A stretch of 64,000 nt of DNA from Streptomyces sp. DSM 15324 (GCF_001514285.1 NZ_KQ949025.1:437571-501570); one strand, 5' to 3'. Numbered from the stretch's first letter, positions 33,138 through 42,370 are shown. Notes: generated from the sequence alone by a model not told the origin. Numbers and translations: made by a program.

Positions 33138-33977
33138 TCACGCCGCTCCCTCCCGGGAATGACGACCGAGCCCGATGACGGGGCCGGGGCGACGGACGGG
33201 CACGGCGGCGGACCTGCAGCTACGGGCGGGCGCGGCGGCGGACCAGCGGCCACGGGCGGGCGCCGCGGCGGACCAGCGGCCACGGGCGGGCGCCGCGGCG
33301 GACCAGCGGCCACGGGCGGGCACGGCGGCGGACCAGCAGCTACGGGCAGGCACGGCAGCCGACCGGCAACCACCGCCGGGCACGGCGGCGGACCCGCGGC
33401 CACGGGCAGGCACGGCAGCCGACCGGCAACCACCGCCGGGCACGGCGGCGGACCGGCAACCACCGCCGGGCGCGGCGGCGGACCAGCAACCACCGGCAGG
33501 CATGACGGCGGCCCCGCAGCCGCTGGCCGAGTCGCCGGCCGACCCGAGCCTGCGAGGCGGCGCCGCGGCAGTCCCGGGACACCGGGCCGGCCTGGCGGCG
33601 GGCCGCAGCCCGCACGCCGACGTCACGGCAGACCCCGGACACCGGGCCGACGCCACCGCGGAACCCCGACACCGGGACGACGCGGCACCGGACCCGAGCC
33701 CGCAGGACGCCCCGGCACCGGACCCGAACCCGCAGGACGCCCCAGCACCGGACCCGAACCCGCAGGACGCCCCAGCACCGGACCCGAACCCGCAGGACGC
33801 CCCAGCACCGGACCCGAACCCGCAGGACGCCCCAGCACCGGACCCGAACCCGCAGGACGCCCCAGCACCGGACCCGAGCCCGCAGGACGCCTCGGCAATG
33901 GACTCGGACCCCGGGCCAGGGCAGTTGGAGGGCTCGGCGGCTCGTGTTCCGTCGGCCGCCGGACGGCCCCCGCTCAC
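33138..33977 (-). CDS. Possible decapeptide-repeat protein between the DUF6716 and neuA-HAD genes
   Basis: A 279-codon frame from GTG at 33977, whose start overlaps the stop of the upstream glycosyltransferase (GTGA), and ending 32 bp before neuA-HAD. The translation has about seven copies of the decapeptide ASCGFGSGAG, then a more diverged half with units such as RSAAVPARG and SAAAPARGRW. All of it derives from 30-bp tandem repeats, and long frames exist on the other strand as well. The coupling and operon position favour translation on this strand; the repetitive content argues for caution. No signal peptide or known domain. A Cys in nearly every repeat would be unusual for a cytoplasmic protein. 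Confidence 0.35.
   Translation of the reverse strand: MSGGRPAADGTRAAEPSNCPGPGSESIAEASCGLGSGAGASCGFGSGAGASCGFGSGAGASCGFGSGAGASCGFGSGAGASCGFGSGAGASCGLGSGAASSRCRGSAVASARCPGSAVTSACGLRPAARPARCPGTAAAPPRRLGSAGDSASGCGAAVMPAGGCWSAAAPGGGCRSAAVPGGGCRSAAVPARGRGSAAVPGGGCRSAAVPARSCWSAAVPARGRWSAAAPARGRWSAAAPARGRWSAAAPARSCRSAAVPVRRPGPVIGLGRHSREGAA
33190..33900. repeat. Two blocks of 30-bp tandem repeats
   Basis: Block 1 (about 33190-33510) repeats GGACCAGCGGCCACGGGCGG plus ten variable bases. Block 2 (about 33690-33900) repeats GACCCGAACCCGCAGGACGC plus CCCAGCACCG about seven times, several copies being identical. The period is 30 in both, so reading frames are kept. No spacers and no palindromic repeat ends, so it is not CRISPR. 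Confidence 0.85.
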
Positions 33978-35329
33978 AGCTCCCCCATGCGGCGGATCAC
34001 GGGGGCCACTCGCTGCACCCCGTGCCGGTAGGCGCCGCGTGCGGCGCGGCGGACGATCTGGCGGACCGGGCCGGGGTCCTTGTCGGAGGCGGGGGCGCCG
34101 GGCAGCGGGCTGCCGTCGGGGCCGAGGTGGTGGCGCGCGAGGATGCCGGGCAGATAGCCGGGCGCGGTGGCGGGCGTGTACCAGGGGGTCAGGGGCGGCA
34201 GGCCGCCGGGCCGGTCGAGCAGCTTGGCGATGCGCTCACGGGCGGTGTCCCAGGAGGAGGCGTACGAGCCTGCCCCGGAGGGGGTACCCCCGGCCGCGAC
34301 GCCCTGCCGGGCGATCCACTCCTCGTCGGGGGCGGGCCGGTGGCCGGCGTCGAGCTGGTCCCAGGAGGCGAGACAGCCCGAGCCGACGAAGTGGTGGTTG
34401 CCGAGGGCCTCGCGCACCCCGAGGTCGCTGAGGACGACGGTGGGGACACGGCGGTGGAGGGACTCCAGGGCCGCGGTGGAGCTGATCGTGACGAGCAGGT
34501 CGGTGCGGTCGAGGACCTCGCCCATGTTGCCGTACACCAGACGGAAGTTGGCGGGCGGGTCGAGCCGCTGGACCAGCTTCTGGTAGGGCAGTTCCTCGAT
34601 GTGCGTGGTGTGTTCGCCGGGCTGGGAGCGCAGTTTCAGCAGCACCTCGCGCTCGGGGTGCAGCCGGGCGTGCCGGACGAGCCGGTTCAGCAGGTACGTA
34701 CGGTCCTTGCGGCTCTCCGGTACGGAGGGCTGCGCGGCGAAGACCACCGTGTAGGGGTCGTGCTCGCCGGTGTAGGCGGCACCGCCGAGGAACGGCAGGG
34801 CGACCTCGGTCACCGAGGAGGAGTCGGCGCCGACCCCGTCGTAGACCGCGCGGAACCGTTCGGCGTCCTGGCGGGAGTTGGCGAGGACGAGGTCGGCCCC
34901 GTGCCGCAGCAGCAGGCCGTCGGCGAGCTTCTCGTAGACGACGCCGACATAGCCGGTGACGACGACGGGGCGGTCGGCCCGGCCCTCCCAGACCCGCTTC
35001 AGGCCGTGCAGGACGGCCTGGACGCCGCCGCCGACGAGCGCGAGGACGAGGACGTCGTACGACTCCTGTGTCATGGCGCGCAGGAACTCGACGGCCGTGA
35101 CCTCGCGCAGGGAGTCGGCGTGCACGCCGACCTCGGCGAGCTGACGCGGGGTGGGGGTGGCGCGGCCGCGCAGGAGGTACCCGTCGAGGACGGGGACGAC
35201 CGGGTCGGCTTGCACCCCGCTTCCGGATCCGGGCACGATCCTGGAGGCGGTCAGCGCACCCCATTTCCATCGGGTGTCGGAGTCCGCGAGGACGGCAATC
35301 CGTGGGGGGTTCGCACTACTTGCTGGCAC
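33974..35329 (-). CDS. DUF6716-like putative glycosyltransferase
   Basis: 451 residues if GTG at 35329 is the start (the family begins PPRIAVLADSDTRWKWGALT); a longer TTG start at 35368 exists and neither has a good ribosome site. The chain looks like a GT-B enzyme: DVLVLALVGGGVQAVLHGLK, VVVTGYVGVVYEKLADGLLL, LANSRQDAERFRAVYDG, then EVLLKLRSQPGEHTTHIEEL and VTISSTAALESLHRRVPTVV, the donor-side H and S motifs seen in capsule and sialyl transferases. I recall DUF6716 proteins at equivalent loci in other streptomycetes. Probably transfers a sugar in wall-polymer assembly. Divergent from the GT2 gene at 35527. Confidence 0.7.
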   Translation of the reverse strand: MPASSANPPRIAVLADSDTRWKWGALTASRIVPGSGSGVQADPVVPVLDGYLLRGRATPTPRQLAEVGVHADSLREVTAVEFLRAMTQESYDVLVLALVGGGVQAVLHGLKRVWEGRADRPVVVTGYVGVVYEKLADGLLLRHGADLVLANSRQDAERFRAVYDGVGADSSSVTEVALPFLGGAAYTGEHDPYTVVFAAQPSVPESRKDRTYLLNRLVRHARLHPEREVLLKLRSQPGEHTTHIEELPYQKLVQRLDPPANFRLVYGNMGEVLDRTDLLVTISSTAALESLHRRVPTVVLSDLGVREALGNHHFVGSGCLASWDQLDAGHRPAPDEEWIARQGVAAGGTPSGAGSYASSWDTARERIAKLLDRPGGLPPLTPWYTPATAPGYLPGILARHHLGPDGSPLPGAPASDKDPGPVRQIVRRAARGAYRHGVQRVAPVIRRMGEL

Positions 35330-35484
35330 GCCGAAGACGCTAGAAAGCAAAACCCAGGGTTGGCCCAACCTCGATTCAACGAAAAGTTAACAGCAGCCCA
35401 CCGGTGGCCGAACTGGGCCCGCGGGAGCCGCCACGCACGCCCGGTGCACCATTCCGACACATTGAGTTCACCGCCCGTCTCCGC

Positions 35485-35500
35485 AACGGAAAGTTCCGTT
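35485..35500. promoter_or_regulatory. Inverted repeat in the divergent glycosyltransferase promoter region
   Basis: AACGGAA-AG-TTCCGTT, perfect 7-bp arms, 26 bp before the GT2 start. The 197-bp gap between the two divergent genes is relatively AT-rich near 35380-35400. A shared operator is possible. Confidence 0.35.
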
Positions 35501-35526
35501 GTCGGGGGCCCTCCTAGGATTTCGCC

Positions 35527-36513
35527 GTGCCAAAGCTTTCCGTGATCGTGCCGTTCTACAACGTCCAGCAATACGCGCCGGACACCCTCAGAAGCCTTCG
35601 TCTCAACGCCCGCCCGGACTTTGAGTTCGTACTGGTGGACGACGCGTCGAAGGACGAAACTCCGGCCATTCTCGAACGGGCCGTCGAGGAGCTTTCCGAG
35701 GTCGCCCGGGTGCGTTACGTCCGCCATGAGGAGAACGGAGGCCTGGCCACCGCGCGCAACACCGGACTCGACGCGGCGAGCGGCGAGTACCTGACGTTCC
35801 TGGACGGCGACGACTGGCTGGCGCGCGGGTATCTGACCGAGCTGGTCACCGCGATCGAGACGCTGGGCTGCGACGTCGTCCGGACGGACCATGTGCAGGC
35901 CACCGGCCGGGCCCGCACGATCGTCCGGCATCCGCTCGGGCGGCGCGAGGAGGTGCTGAGTCCGCGGGAGGCGATCCTGCCGGTCGACCGCTCCACGTCC
36001 GTCGACTACGCCTACGCCTGGGCCGGCGCCTACCACCGCCGCCTCCTCGACCGCGGGCTGCTGCACTTCACGCACGGGCTGCGCACCGCCGAGGACCGGC
36101 CGTGGATCTGGAAGCTGCACCGGGAGGCGGAGTCGTTCGCGGTGCTGAACCTGCACGGCGTCTTCTACCGCCGCGGGGTCGCCTCCTCGCTCACCCAGAT
36201 CGGCGACGCCCGTCAGCTCGACTTCATCCGCGCCTTCGACCAGGTGATCGAGGAGACCGCCGGGGACCGGGAGGCGGACCGGCTGCTGCCGAAGGCGGTG
36301 CGCACCTACTGCGCGATCATCGCCCACCATCTCGCGGAGATCGACAAGTTCGAGCCCGCCGTGGCCAAGCAACTGCGCACGATGAGTTCGGCGGCCATAC
36401 GGCGGATGCCGCAGGAGCTGCTCACCGACGTTCTCGACACCATGGACCTGCGCCGCTCGGCCAAGCTGCGGCGGCTCAGGCGCCAGATCACCAGCGCGAA
36501 GGCGGCCGCCTGA
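35527..36513 (+). CDS. GT2-family glycosyltransferase
   Basis: 328 residues from GTG with AGGA upstream. GT-A fold with LSVIVPFYNVQQYAPDTLRS, FEFVLVDDASKDETPAILER, HEENGGLATARNTGLDAASG and the metal-binding FLDGDDWL (D-G-D-D). The C-terminal half is helical and carries RTAEDRPWIWKLH, seen in capsule and teichoic-acid type GT2 enzymes (E-D motif). It overlaps the polysialyltransferase-like gene by one base (TGATG), so the two are made together. Probably adds a sugar or nonulosonate-linked unit of the wall polymer. Confidence 0.88.
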   Translation: MPKLSVIVPFYNVQQYAPDTLRSLRLNARPDFEFVLVDDASKDETPAILERAVEELSEVARVRYVRHEENGGLATARNTGLDAASGEYLTFLDGDDWLARGYLTELVTAIETLGCDVVRTDHVQATGRARTIVRHPLGRREEVLSPREAILPVDRSTSVDYAYAWAGAYHRRLLDRGLLHFTHGLRTAEDRPWIWKLHREAESFAVLNLHGVFYRRGVASSLTQIGDARQLDFIRAFDQVIEETAGDREADRLLPKAVRTYCAIIAHHLAEIDKFEPAVAKQLRTMSSAAIRRMPQELLTDVLDTMDLRRSAKLRRLRRQITSAKAAA

Positions 36514-37850
36514 TGGCACGCACCACCGGACAGACCACCCAGATCTTCTGCGCCTCCACGCTGTACGGCGCGGCCACCCTCGCCGCCGCCCTGGACGCCG
36601 GCTGCTTCCCGGCGGCCGGGCGGCGGCTGTTGCTGGTGTGCAACAACGCGACGAACCCGGAGACCTCCCCGGCTCTCGACGAGATGCCGGGCTTCGCGCC
36701 CCTGCGCGACCGTTTCGACGAGGTCCTGTCCTGGAACGAGGCGATCAGCCCCTTCCACCCGGGCGCCTGGACCCCGCGTCCCGACGACGTCCCGCTGTTC
36801 GAGCGGTACCTGCGGCTGCTGTGGGGGCTCGGCACGGATCGGGTGGCGATCGTCCTGGAGTCCGTCCAGGTCAACCCGGCGCAGGCGATCGCCCAGGTGT
36901 TCCCGGGCGCGCCGATCGAGGTCTACGCCGACGGCCTGATGAGCTACGGCCCGACCCGCAACAAGCTCGACCCGCTGATCGGCACCCGGGTGCGCCGGCT
37001 GCTCCACCTGGACCTGGTGCCGGGGCTCGTACCGCTGCTGCTCACCGAGTTCGGGGTGCCCGCCGGTACGGTTCCGTCGGCCGCGTTCCTGAAGGTGCTC
37101 GGGCAGGTCGCCGACGCCGTACCCGGCCTGCCGCCGCTGCCGGACGACTCGGCGCTGCTGCTCGGGCAGTACCTCTCCGCGCTGGACATCATGTCCGCGG
37201 ACGAGGAGGAGGACCTGCACGTGCGGATGATGCGGGGGGCGGTGGCGCGGGGCCACCGCTCGGTCGTGTTCAAGCCGCATCCGTCCGCCCCGGCCCGCTA
37301 CAGCCGGACCCTGGAGACGGAGGCGGCGAAGCTGGGGGTGGACCTCACGGTCCTCGACGTGCCCGTGCTGGCCGAGGTGCTGTTCCAGAAGGCGCGGCCC
37401 GCGCTGGTCGTCGGCTGCTTCTCGACCGCGCTGTTCACCGCGTCGGCGTTCTACGAACTGCCGGTGGCGCGGGTCGGCACCGGGCCGCTGCTGGACCGGC
37501 TGACGCCGTACCAGAACAGCAACCGGGTGCCGGTGGTGCTGGCGGACGCGCTCCTGCCGGACCTGGAGGAGAAGGACGAGATCATTTCGGCGGATCTGCT
37601 GAGCGGACTGCTCGCCTCCGTCGGATTCGTGATGCAGCCGCAGATTCTTTCCGGTCTCCGTCCCGAGACGGAGAATTGGCTGCGCACCCATCTCGGCCCG
37701 CGCACCCAGCGTTACTTCAAGCGCAAGCGGCTGACTTCCCTCGGGCTTCCGGGCGGTATCCCGGAACGGCTGGCGTTCCTTCCGCACAACTCCACGGCCC
37801 GCCGGGTGGTACGGCGGGCGAAGGCCCTGCGGAAGGCGATCAAGCGGTGA
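36513..37850 (+). CDS. Polysialyltransferase-family glycosyltransferase
   Basis: 445 residues. Motifs of the polysialyltransferase (POLYST) group occur in order: QIFCASTLYGAATLAAALDA at the start, IEVYADGLMSYGPTRNKLDP (the acidic-D-G motif), SVVFKPHPSAPARYS (H-P motif) and VVGCFSTALFTASAFYELPV (Ser motif). The C-terminus is basic. In bacteria these enzymes extend sialic-acid chains; here the likely acceptor is the Kdn polymer. It is translationally coupled to the GT2 gene. Confidence 0.85.
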   Translation: MARTTGQTTQIFCASTLYGAATLAAALDAGCFPAAGRRLLLVCNNATNPETSPALDEMPGFAPLRDRFDEVLSWNEAISPFHPGAWTPRPDDVPLFERYLRLLWGLGTDRVAIVLESVQVNPAQAIAQVFPGAPIEVYADGLMSYGPTRNKLDPLIGTRVRRLLHLDLVPGLVPLLLTEFGVPAGTVPSAAFLKVLGQVADAVPGLPPLPDDSALLLGQYLSALDIMSADEEEDLHVRMMRGAVARGHRSVVFKPHPSAPARYSRTLETEAAKLGVDLTVLDVPVLAEVLFQKARPALVVGCFSTALFTASAFYELPVARVGTGPLLDRLTPYQNSNRVPVVLADALLPDLEEKDEIISADLLSGLLASVGFVMQPQILSGLRPETENWLRTHLGPRTQRYFKRKRLTSLGLPGGIPERLAFLPHNSTARRVVRRAKALRKAIKR

Positions 37851-37961
37851 TACGCCACCACTCGGTCACATAAACCCGAAAAGATGAAGAGCAATGGGGA
37901 AGCCCGCTTTCGGACGTACGGAGTTGGGCCGCGGTTCACCCACGCTCCATAGCTTCCCCGA

Positions 37962-38960
37962 ATGCTGCAAACAGCGCTCTCCCACCAACCGGTCGCCGCC
38001 CCGGCACCGGAACACCGGCCGCTGATCTCCTACGTCCTGCCGGTCTACAACGAGCAGGACGGCATCGCCGCCTTCCACACCGAGCTGACCGCAGCCCTCG
38101 CCGGCCGCCCCGAGCTCGACTTCGAGATGGTGTACGTCAACGACGGCTCCGCCGACGGTTCGCTGGCGATCCTCAGGGCGCTGGCCGAGCAGGACGGCCG
38201 GGTACGCATCGTCGACTTCGCCCGCAACTTCGGCCACCAGATCGCCATCACCGCCGGACTGGACGTCGCCCGGGGCGACGCGGTGATCGTCATGGACACC
38301 GACCTCCAGGACCCGCCGCGGGTCAGCCTGGAGCTGGTGGACGCCTGGCGCGAGGGCGCGGAGATCGTGCACGCGCGCCGCCGCAGCCGCCAGGACACCG
38401 CGTTCAAGCGGACCACCGCCCACCTCTACTACCGCGTGCTGCGCTCCTCCACCGAGGTCGACATCCCGCTGGACACCGGCGACTTCCGCCTCCTCGACCG
38501 GCGGGTCGCCGACGAGCTGCGCAAGTACCGCGAGAAGAGCCGGTTCGTGCGCGGGATCGTCGCCTCGATGGGCTACCGGCAGACCGAGGTCGCCTTCGAC
38601 CGCGACGAACGCTTCGCCGGCGAGACCAAGTACCCGCTGCGCAAGATGGCCAAGCTCGCCATCGACGGCGTGACCAGCTTCTCCACCGTCCCGCTGAAGA
38701 TGATCACCCGGCTCGGCTTCGTCGTCCTGGCCCTGTCCATGGCCGGCATCGTCTACGCCCTCGCGATGAAGTTCTTCCGCCCCGACATCACCGTCTCCGG
38801 CTGGACGATGCTGATGGTCGTCGTGCTGTTCCTCGGCGGCGTGCAGATGCTCTCCCTCGGGGTCATCGGCACCTACATAGGCCGCATCTACAGCGAGGCG
38901 CAGGGCCGTCCGCTGTACCTGGTGCGCGAGGTGATCGGCGGTTCCCGGGCCGATGACTGA
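37962..38960 (+). CDS. DPM/GtrB-like GT2 with two membrane helices
   Basis: 332 residues. SYVLPVYNEQDGIAAFHTEL, EMVYVNDGSADGSLAILRAL, DFARNFGHQIAITAGLDVAR, VIVMDTDLQDPP and the later RYKYPLRK-like GETKYPLRKMAKLAID are characteristic of polyprenyl-phosphate sugar synthases. Two C-terminal transmembrane helices (about 250-272 and 285-310) anchor it. It would charge undecaprenyl phosphate with a sugar for use outside the membrane. It overlaps the GtrA-like gene by 8 nt, giving the GtrB-GtrA pair of O-antigen or wall-polymer modification systems. Confidence 0.9.
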   Translation: MLQTALSHQPVAAPAPEHRPLISYVLPVYNEQDGIAAFHTELTAALAGRPELDFEMVYVNDGSADGSLAILRALAEQDGRVRIVDFARNFGHQIAITAGLDVARGDAVIVMDTDLQDPPRVSLELVDAWREGAEIVHARRRSRQDTAFKRTTAHLYYRVLRSSTEVDIPLDTGDFRLLDRRVADELRKYREKSRFVRGIVASMGYRQTEVAFDRDERFAGETKYPLRKMAKLAIDGVTSFSTVPLKMITRLGFVVLALSMAGIVYALAMKFFRPDITVSGWTMLMVVVLFLGGVQMLSLGVIGTYIGRIYSEAQGRPLYLVREVIGGSRADD

Positions 38961-39366
38961 GACCACGGCCAGGATCCCGGCGCGCCCCTCCTCCCGGACC
39001 GTGCGCCAGCTGGTCCGCTACACCCTGATCGGCGGCAGCGGGGTCACCCTCGACCTCGTCGTCTTCCTGCTGCTGCACAGCGGGGCCGCGATGGACGAGC
39101 AGTTCGCCAACGCGATCAGCACCACGCTCGCCATCACCAACAACTTCGCCCTCAACGCCCGCTTCACCTTCGAGGCCCGGGACCGGCTCGTCGTCCGCTT
39201 CCTGCGCTTCTACGCCGTCGGGCTGACCGGCATCGCCCTCACCAACCTGCTCTTCCTCGCCTTCACCGACGGCCTGGGGATCAACGCCAACCTCGTCAAG
39301 GTGGGCTCGATGCCGCTGGTCCTGGCGCTCCAGTTCGTGCTCAACAAAAAATGGAGTTTCGCGTGA
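38953..39366 (+). CDS. GtrA-like membrane protein
   Basis: 137 residues, four membrane helices. VRQLVRYTLIGGSGVTLDLV, ISTTLAITNNFALNARFTFE and ALQFVLNKKWSFA are diagnostic for the GtrA/DPMS family, thought to flip the polyprenyl-linked sugar or stabilise GtrB. It overlaps gtrB by 8 nt upstream and the next oxidoreductase gene by GTGA downstream, so three genes are coupled. Confidence 0.88.
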   Translation: MTETTARIPARPSSRTVRQLVRYTLIGGSGVTLDLVVFLLLHSGAAMDEQFANAISTTLAITNNFALNARFTFEARDRLVVRFLRFYAVGLTGIALTNLLFLAFTDGLGINANLVKVGSMPLVLALQFVLNKKWSFA

Positions 39367-40625
39367 ACCTCGGCATCATCGGCGCCGGCGCCACCGGCCT
39401 CACCGCCGCCTGGGACGCCGTGCGCGCCGGGCATCAGGTGACCATCCTGGAGGCCGCCGGTGAACTCGGCGGGCTGGCCGCCTCGCTGGAGGTGGGCGGG
39501 GTGCCGCTGGAGCGCTACTACCACCACATCTTCCGCAGCGACAAGGCGATGATCGCGCTCATCGGGGAGCTGGGGCTCGGGGACGCGCTGCGCTTCCACC
39601 GGCCGACCACCGGGATCTACCGGGGCGGACGGCTCATCGACTTCACCACCCCGTTCGACATGCTCCGCTTCCCGGAGTTCTCGCCGGTGGACGCGGTGCG
39701 CTTCGCCGGTTCCTCGGCGGTGCTGAAGGCCGTACGCAACGGCGAGCGGTACAACGACCTCACCGCGCTCGCCTGGCTGCGCAGGAGGGCCGGGAAGAAG
39801 GCCACGGCGGCCGTCTGGGAGCCGCTGCTGCGGGGCAAGTTCGGGGACCGCGCCGAGCAGGTGTCGATGGCCTGGCTGTGGGCCCGCATCCACTGCCGGA
39901 CCTTCGAACTCGGCTATGTGGACGGCGGATTCGAGCGGGTGTACGCGGCGCTGCGGGACGGGATCGAGGAGCGCGGCGGGAAGGTCGAGTTCGGCAAGGC
40001 CGTCGAGACCATCCGGCAGGAGGGCGACACGCCGGTCGTGACCTGCGCGGACGGGTCGACGTACCGCTTCGGGCACCTGATCGTCACCACGCCGCAGCCC
40101 GCCTTCGCCAAGGCGGCGGGGCTGCCGGCCGAGGACGCGGTGTGGAAGAACCAGTACCTGGGCGCCACCTGCTTCGTCCTGGAACTGGACCGCAGTGTGA
40201 TCCCGTACTACTGGCTCAACATCAACGAGCCGGACTTCCCGTTCCTCGCGGTGGTCGAGCACACCAAGATGATCGATCCGTCGGTCTACGGCGGCCGGCA
40301 CATCCTCTACGTCGGCAACTACGTCGAGCGCGAGGACTGGCGCTTCACGACCGACCCCGGTGAGCTGCTGAACGCGTTCGTGCCGTACCTGAAGCGGATC
40401 AACCCCGCCTTCGACCCGGCCTGGATCAAGGACTGGCACTTCTCGAAGGCCGGCTTCGCCCAGCCCGTGGTGACCCCGCGGTACCGGGCGCTGATACCGG
40501 GCCACGAGACCCCGATGAGCCGGGTCACGCTGGCGACGATGGCCCAGATCTACCCGCAGGACCGGGGGCAGAGCTACTCGGTGGAGATGGCCCGGAAGGT
40601 GACGGCCTCGCTCGGGCTGCGCTGA
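39363..40625 (+). CDS. FAD-dependent oxidoreductase (amine oxidase/UDP-galactopyranose mutase-like)
   Basis: 420 residues from GTG at 39363 with GGAG six bases upstream (ATG at 39351 is alternative). Rossmann FAD-binding LGIIGAGATGLTAAWDAVRA, then EAAGELGGLAASLEVGG with the second flavin contact. YYHHIFRSDKAMIALIGELG and PLLRGKFGDRAEQVSMAWLW follow, and GHETPMSRVTLATMAQIYPQ is the C-terminal ribityl contact. Proteins of this type commonly sit beside GtrA/GtrB pairs in actinobacterial polysaccharide loci and may oxidise or isomerise a lipid-linked sugar. The exact reaction is not evident. A strong bidirectional hairpin follows. Confidence 0.85.
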   Translation: MNLGIIGAGATGLTAAWDAVRAGHQVTILEAAGELGGLAASLEVGGVPLERYYHHIFRSDKAMIALIGELGLGDALRFHRPTTGIYRGGRLIDFTTPFDMLRFPEFSPVDAVRFAGSSAVLKAVRNGERYNDLTALAWLRRRAGKKATAAVWEPLLRGKFGDRAEQVSMAWLWARIHCRTFELGYVDGGFERVYAALRDGIEERGGKVEFGKAVETIRQEGDTPVVTCADGSTYRFGHLIVTTPQPAFAKAAGLPAEDAVWKNQYLGATCFVLELDRSVIPYYWLNINEPDFPFLAVVEHTKMIDPSVYGGRHILYVGNYVEREDWRFTTDPGELLNAFVPYLKRINPAFDPAWIKDWHFSKAGFAQPVVTPRYRALIPGHETPMSRVTLATMAQIYPQDRGQSYSVEMARKVTASLGLR

Positions 40626-40640
40626 GCGGTCGCGCACATC

Positions 40641-40679
40641 GGAAGGGGCCCCGGTCCGGCGCGTTCCGGGGCCCCTTCC
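40641..40679. terminator. Bidirectional terminator hairpin
   Basis: GGAAGGGGCCCCGG (40641-40654) pairs perfectly with CCGGGGCCCCTTCC (40666-40679) across an 11-nt loop. It separates the convergent oxidoreductase and GT-C-like genes. Confidence 0.8.
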
Positions 40680-40689
40680 GCGCACGCGG

Positions 40690-42366
40690 CTACTTCAGCC
40701 GGCACACCACCAGCGGCGTCCCCGGCCTGAGCGGCGGGCACGCGTACGTCGCCTGTACGCGCCTGCGCAGGTCCGCGTCGACGGAGGCGAGCCGGAACCA
40801 GGCCCGGTCGAGGATCGCGTAGGGCGCCGGGTCGTGGTCGACGCAGTCGGCGTTCTCCTTGAAGGACTTCAGGTCGGCCACGTCCGGGATGAAGCGGGTG
40901 CGCTGTAGGAACGTGGCGATCGGGTAGCGGCACCGGGCCGGGTGGTCGACGTAGTACACCGTGTCGCCGAAGGCCAGGTAGAGCACCTCGGCGCCCGCCG
41001 GGAGCTGTGCGCGCAGCCGGTCGGCGTCCTTCTGCTTGGTCTCGGCGTTCCGGTGGAACGTGGTGTTGGTCGAGGACACCTTGCCGTACTGGGCGAGGTG
41101 CGGGGAGCTCGGCCAGATCGGTCCGGCGAGCAGGACGACCCCGGCGAGCGCGACCGGTGCCAGGGAGCGCCGGGGCAGTGCGGTGAGCCGGGTGTCGGCG
41201 AGCGCGGCGAGCAGGGCGAGCAGGCCGAGGGCCCACATCGTCGCCGGGCGCTGGAGGCCGTGCGGCAGCCGGGTGTAGAGCGCGGGCAGGGTGCCGTACA
41301 GCAGGGACACCGCGCCGAAGCACCACGGGGGCCTCGCGGATCCGCCCACCGCGAGGCCGCAGAGGGCTGCGGCGAAGACGGTGAGCTGGACGGCGTGGTA
41401 CGGGAACCAGTTGCCCTGGACGATCACCACGGCCAGCGAGCCGAAGCCGACGAGCACGGCGAGCGTCAGCAGTTCCAGGCGGCGGGCTCGGCCCCGGACG
41501 CGGGTGAGGAGGAGCAGCAGGGCGCCGGGCAGGAGCAGCAGCACCGGGGTGAGGACCGACCGGTCGGCGAGGAACTCGAAGGACCGGTGCAGGATGAAGC
41601 CGGGGCGGATACCGGTGCGGCTGAGGGCCGACTGGTTGATCAGCGGCATGTCGTGCGTCCACTGGAGCTCGTGCGAGCCGGCGAGGACGCTCAGTCCGAA
41701 GAGCGCGAGGGCGGCGGGTACGGCGACGGCGGCGACGCGGATCGCCCGGCCGCGGTCGACGGCCCACAGGACGAGGACGCCGAAGGCGGCGGTGGAGGCG
41801 GTGGAGTACTTCATCATCACCGCGAGACCGAGCGGCAGCGCGGCGAGCAGGGCGGCGGGCCAGGCCCTGCGGACCCCGAGGGCGGCGGCGACGCCGAACA
41901 CCGTCAGGACGACCGCCGTCCACTCCGGCTGGAGGAAGTCGGTGCGCGGGGCGAGGACCAGGACGAGTCCGGTGGTGCCCGCGGTGAGGGCGGCCTCGCG
42001 CGGGGTGGTCCGGCGCAGAGTCGCGGTGTACAGGGCGAGGGCCGCGGCCGCCACGACGAGGGCGCCCTCGGCCTCGATGACCGTCTCCCGTACGGCCACG
42101 CCGCCAAAGGCGGGCAGGTCCAGCAGGGCGATGAACCAGCGGTAGAAGAAGGGGCGGTGGGTGAAGACCTCGGACGGGGAGTAGCCGGCCTCGCCGCCGA
42201 GGCGCAGGGCGGCGAGCACGTACTGGAGGTCGCCCGTCAGGCGCCGGGTGAGGACCGTGTACACGACGGCCGCCGCGGCCGGGGCCGCGACCACCGGCCA
42301 CCACAGGGGTGACCGGCGGGCGCGGGGGGCGGGCGGCGCGTCGACCGGGGCGGTCGTCGTCGCCAT
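40690..42366 (-). CDS. Polytopic membrane protein, GT-C-like
   Basis: 558 residues with about ten to twelve hydrophobic helices after a short cytoplasmic start (MATTTAPVDAPPAPRARRSP). The first extracytoplasmic loop contains GEAGYSPSEVFTHRPFFYRW, a layout like the acidic first loop of GT-C glycosyltransferases using polyprenyl donors. A soluble domain of about 110 residues closes the protein and carries Cys residues (PARCRYPIAT, ENADCVDHDPAP, YACPPLRPG), so probably disulphides outside the cell. With GtrA/GtrB encoded 3 kb away, it may transfer the flipped sugar to the wall polymer. It begins 4 bp after the GT8-fusion stop. Confidence 0.72.
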   Translation of the reverse strand: MATTTAPVDAPPAPRARRSPLWWPVVAAPAAAAVVYTVLTRRLTGDLQYVLAALRLGGEAGYSPSEVFTHRPFFYRWFIALLDLPAFGGVAVRETVIEAEGALVVAAAALALYTATLRRTTPREAALTAGTTGLVLVLAPRTDFLQPEWTAVVLTVFGVAAALGVRRAWPAALLAALPLGLAVMMKYSTASTAAFGVLVLWAVDRGRAIRVAAVAVPAALALFGLSVLAGSHELQWTHDMPLINQSALSRTGIRPGFILHRSFEFLADRSVLTPVLLLLPGALLLLLTRVRGRARRLELLTLAVLVGFGSLAVVIVQGNWFPYHAVQLTVFAAALCGLAVGGSARPPWCFGAVSLLYGTLPALYTRLPHGLQRPATMWALGLLALLAALADTRLTALPRRSLAPVALAGVVLLAGPIWPSSPHLAQYGKVSSTNTTFHRNAETKQKDADRLRAQLPAGAEVLYLAFGDTVYYVDHPARCRYPIATFLQRTRFIPDVADLKSFKENADCVDHDPAPYAILDRAWFRLASVDADLRRRVQATYACPPLRPGTPLVVCRLK

Positions 42367-42370
42367 GCGG

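Noticed and set aside
33190..33900. CRISPR array
   Set aside because: Repeats are directly adjacent with no unique spacers and keep a 30-bp coding-compatible period; no cas genes.
33175..34431. Plus-strand frame with APDPNPQDAP repeats
   Set aside because: Continues antisense into the DUF6716-like gene, has no good ribosome site, and opposes the operon direction; kept only as a remark in the repeat finding.
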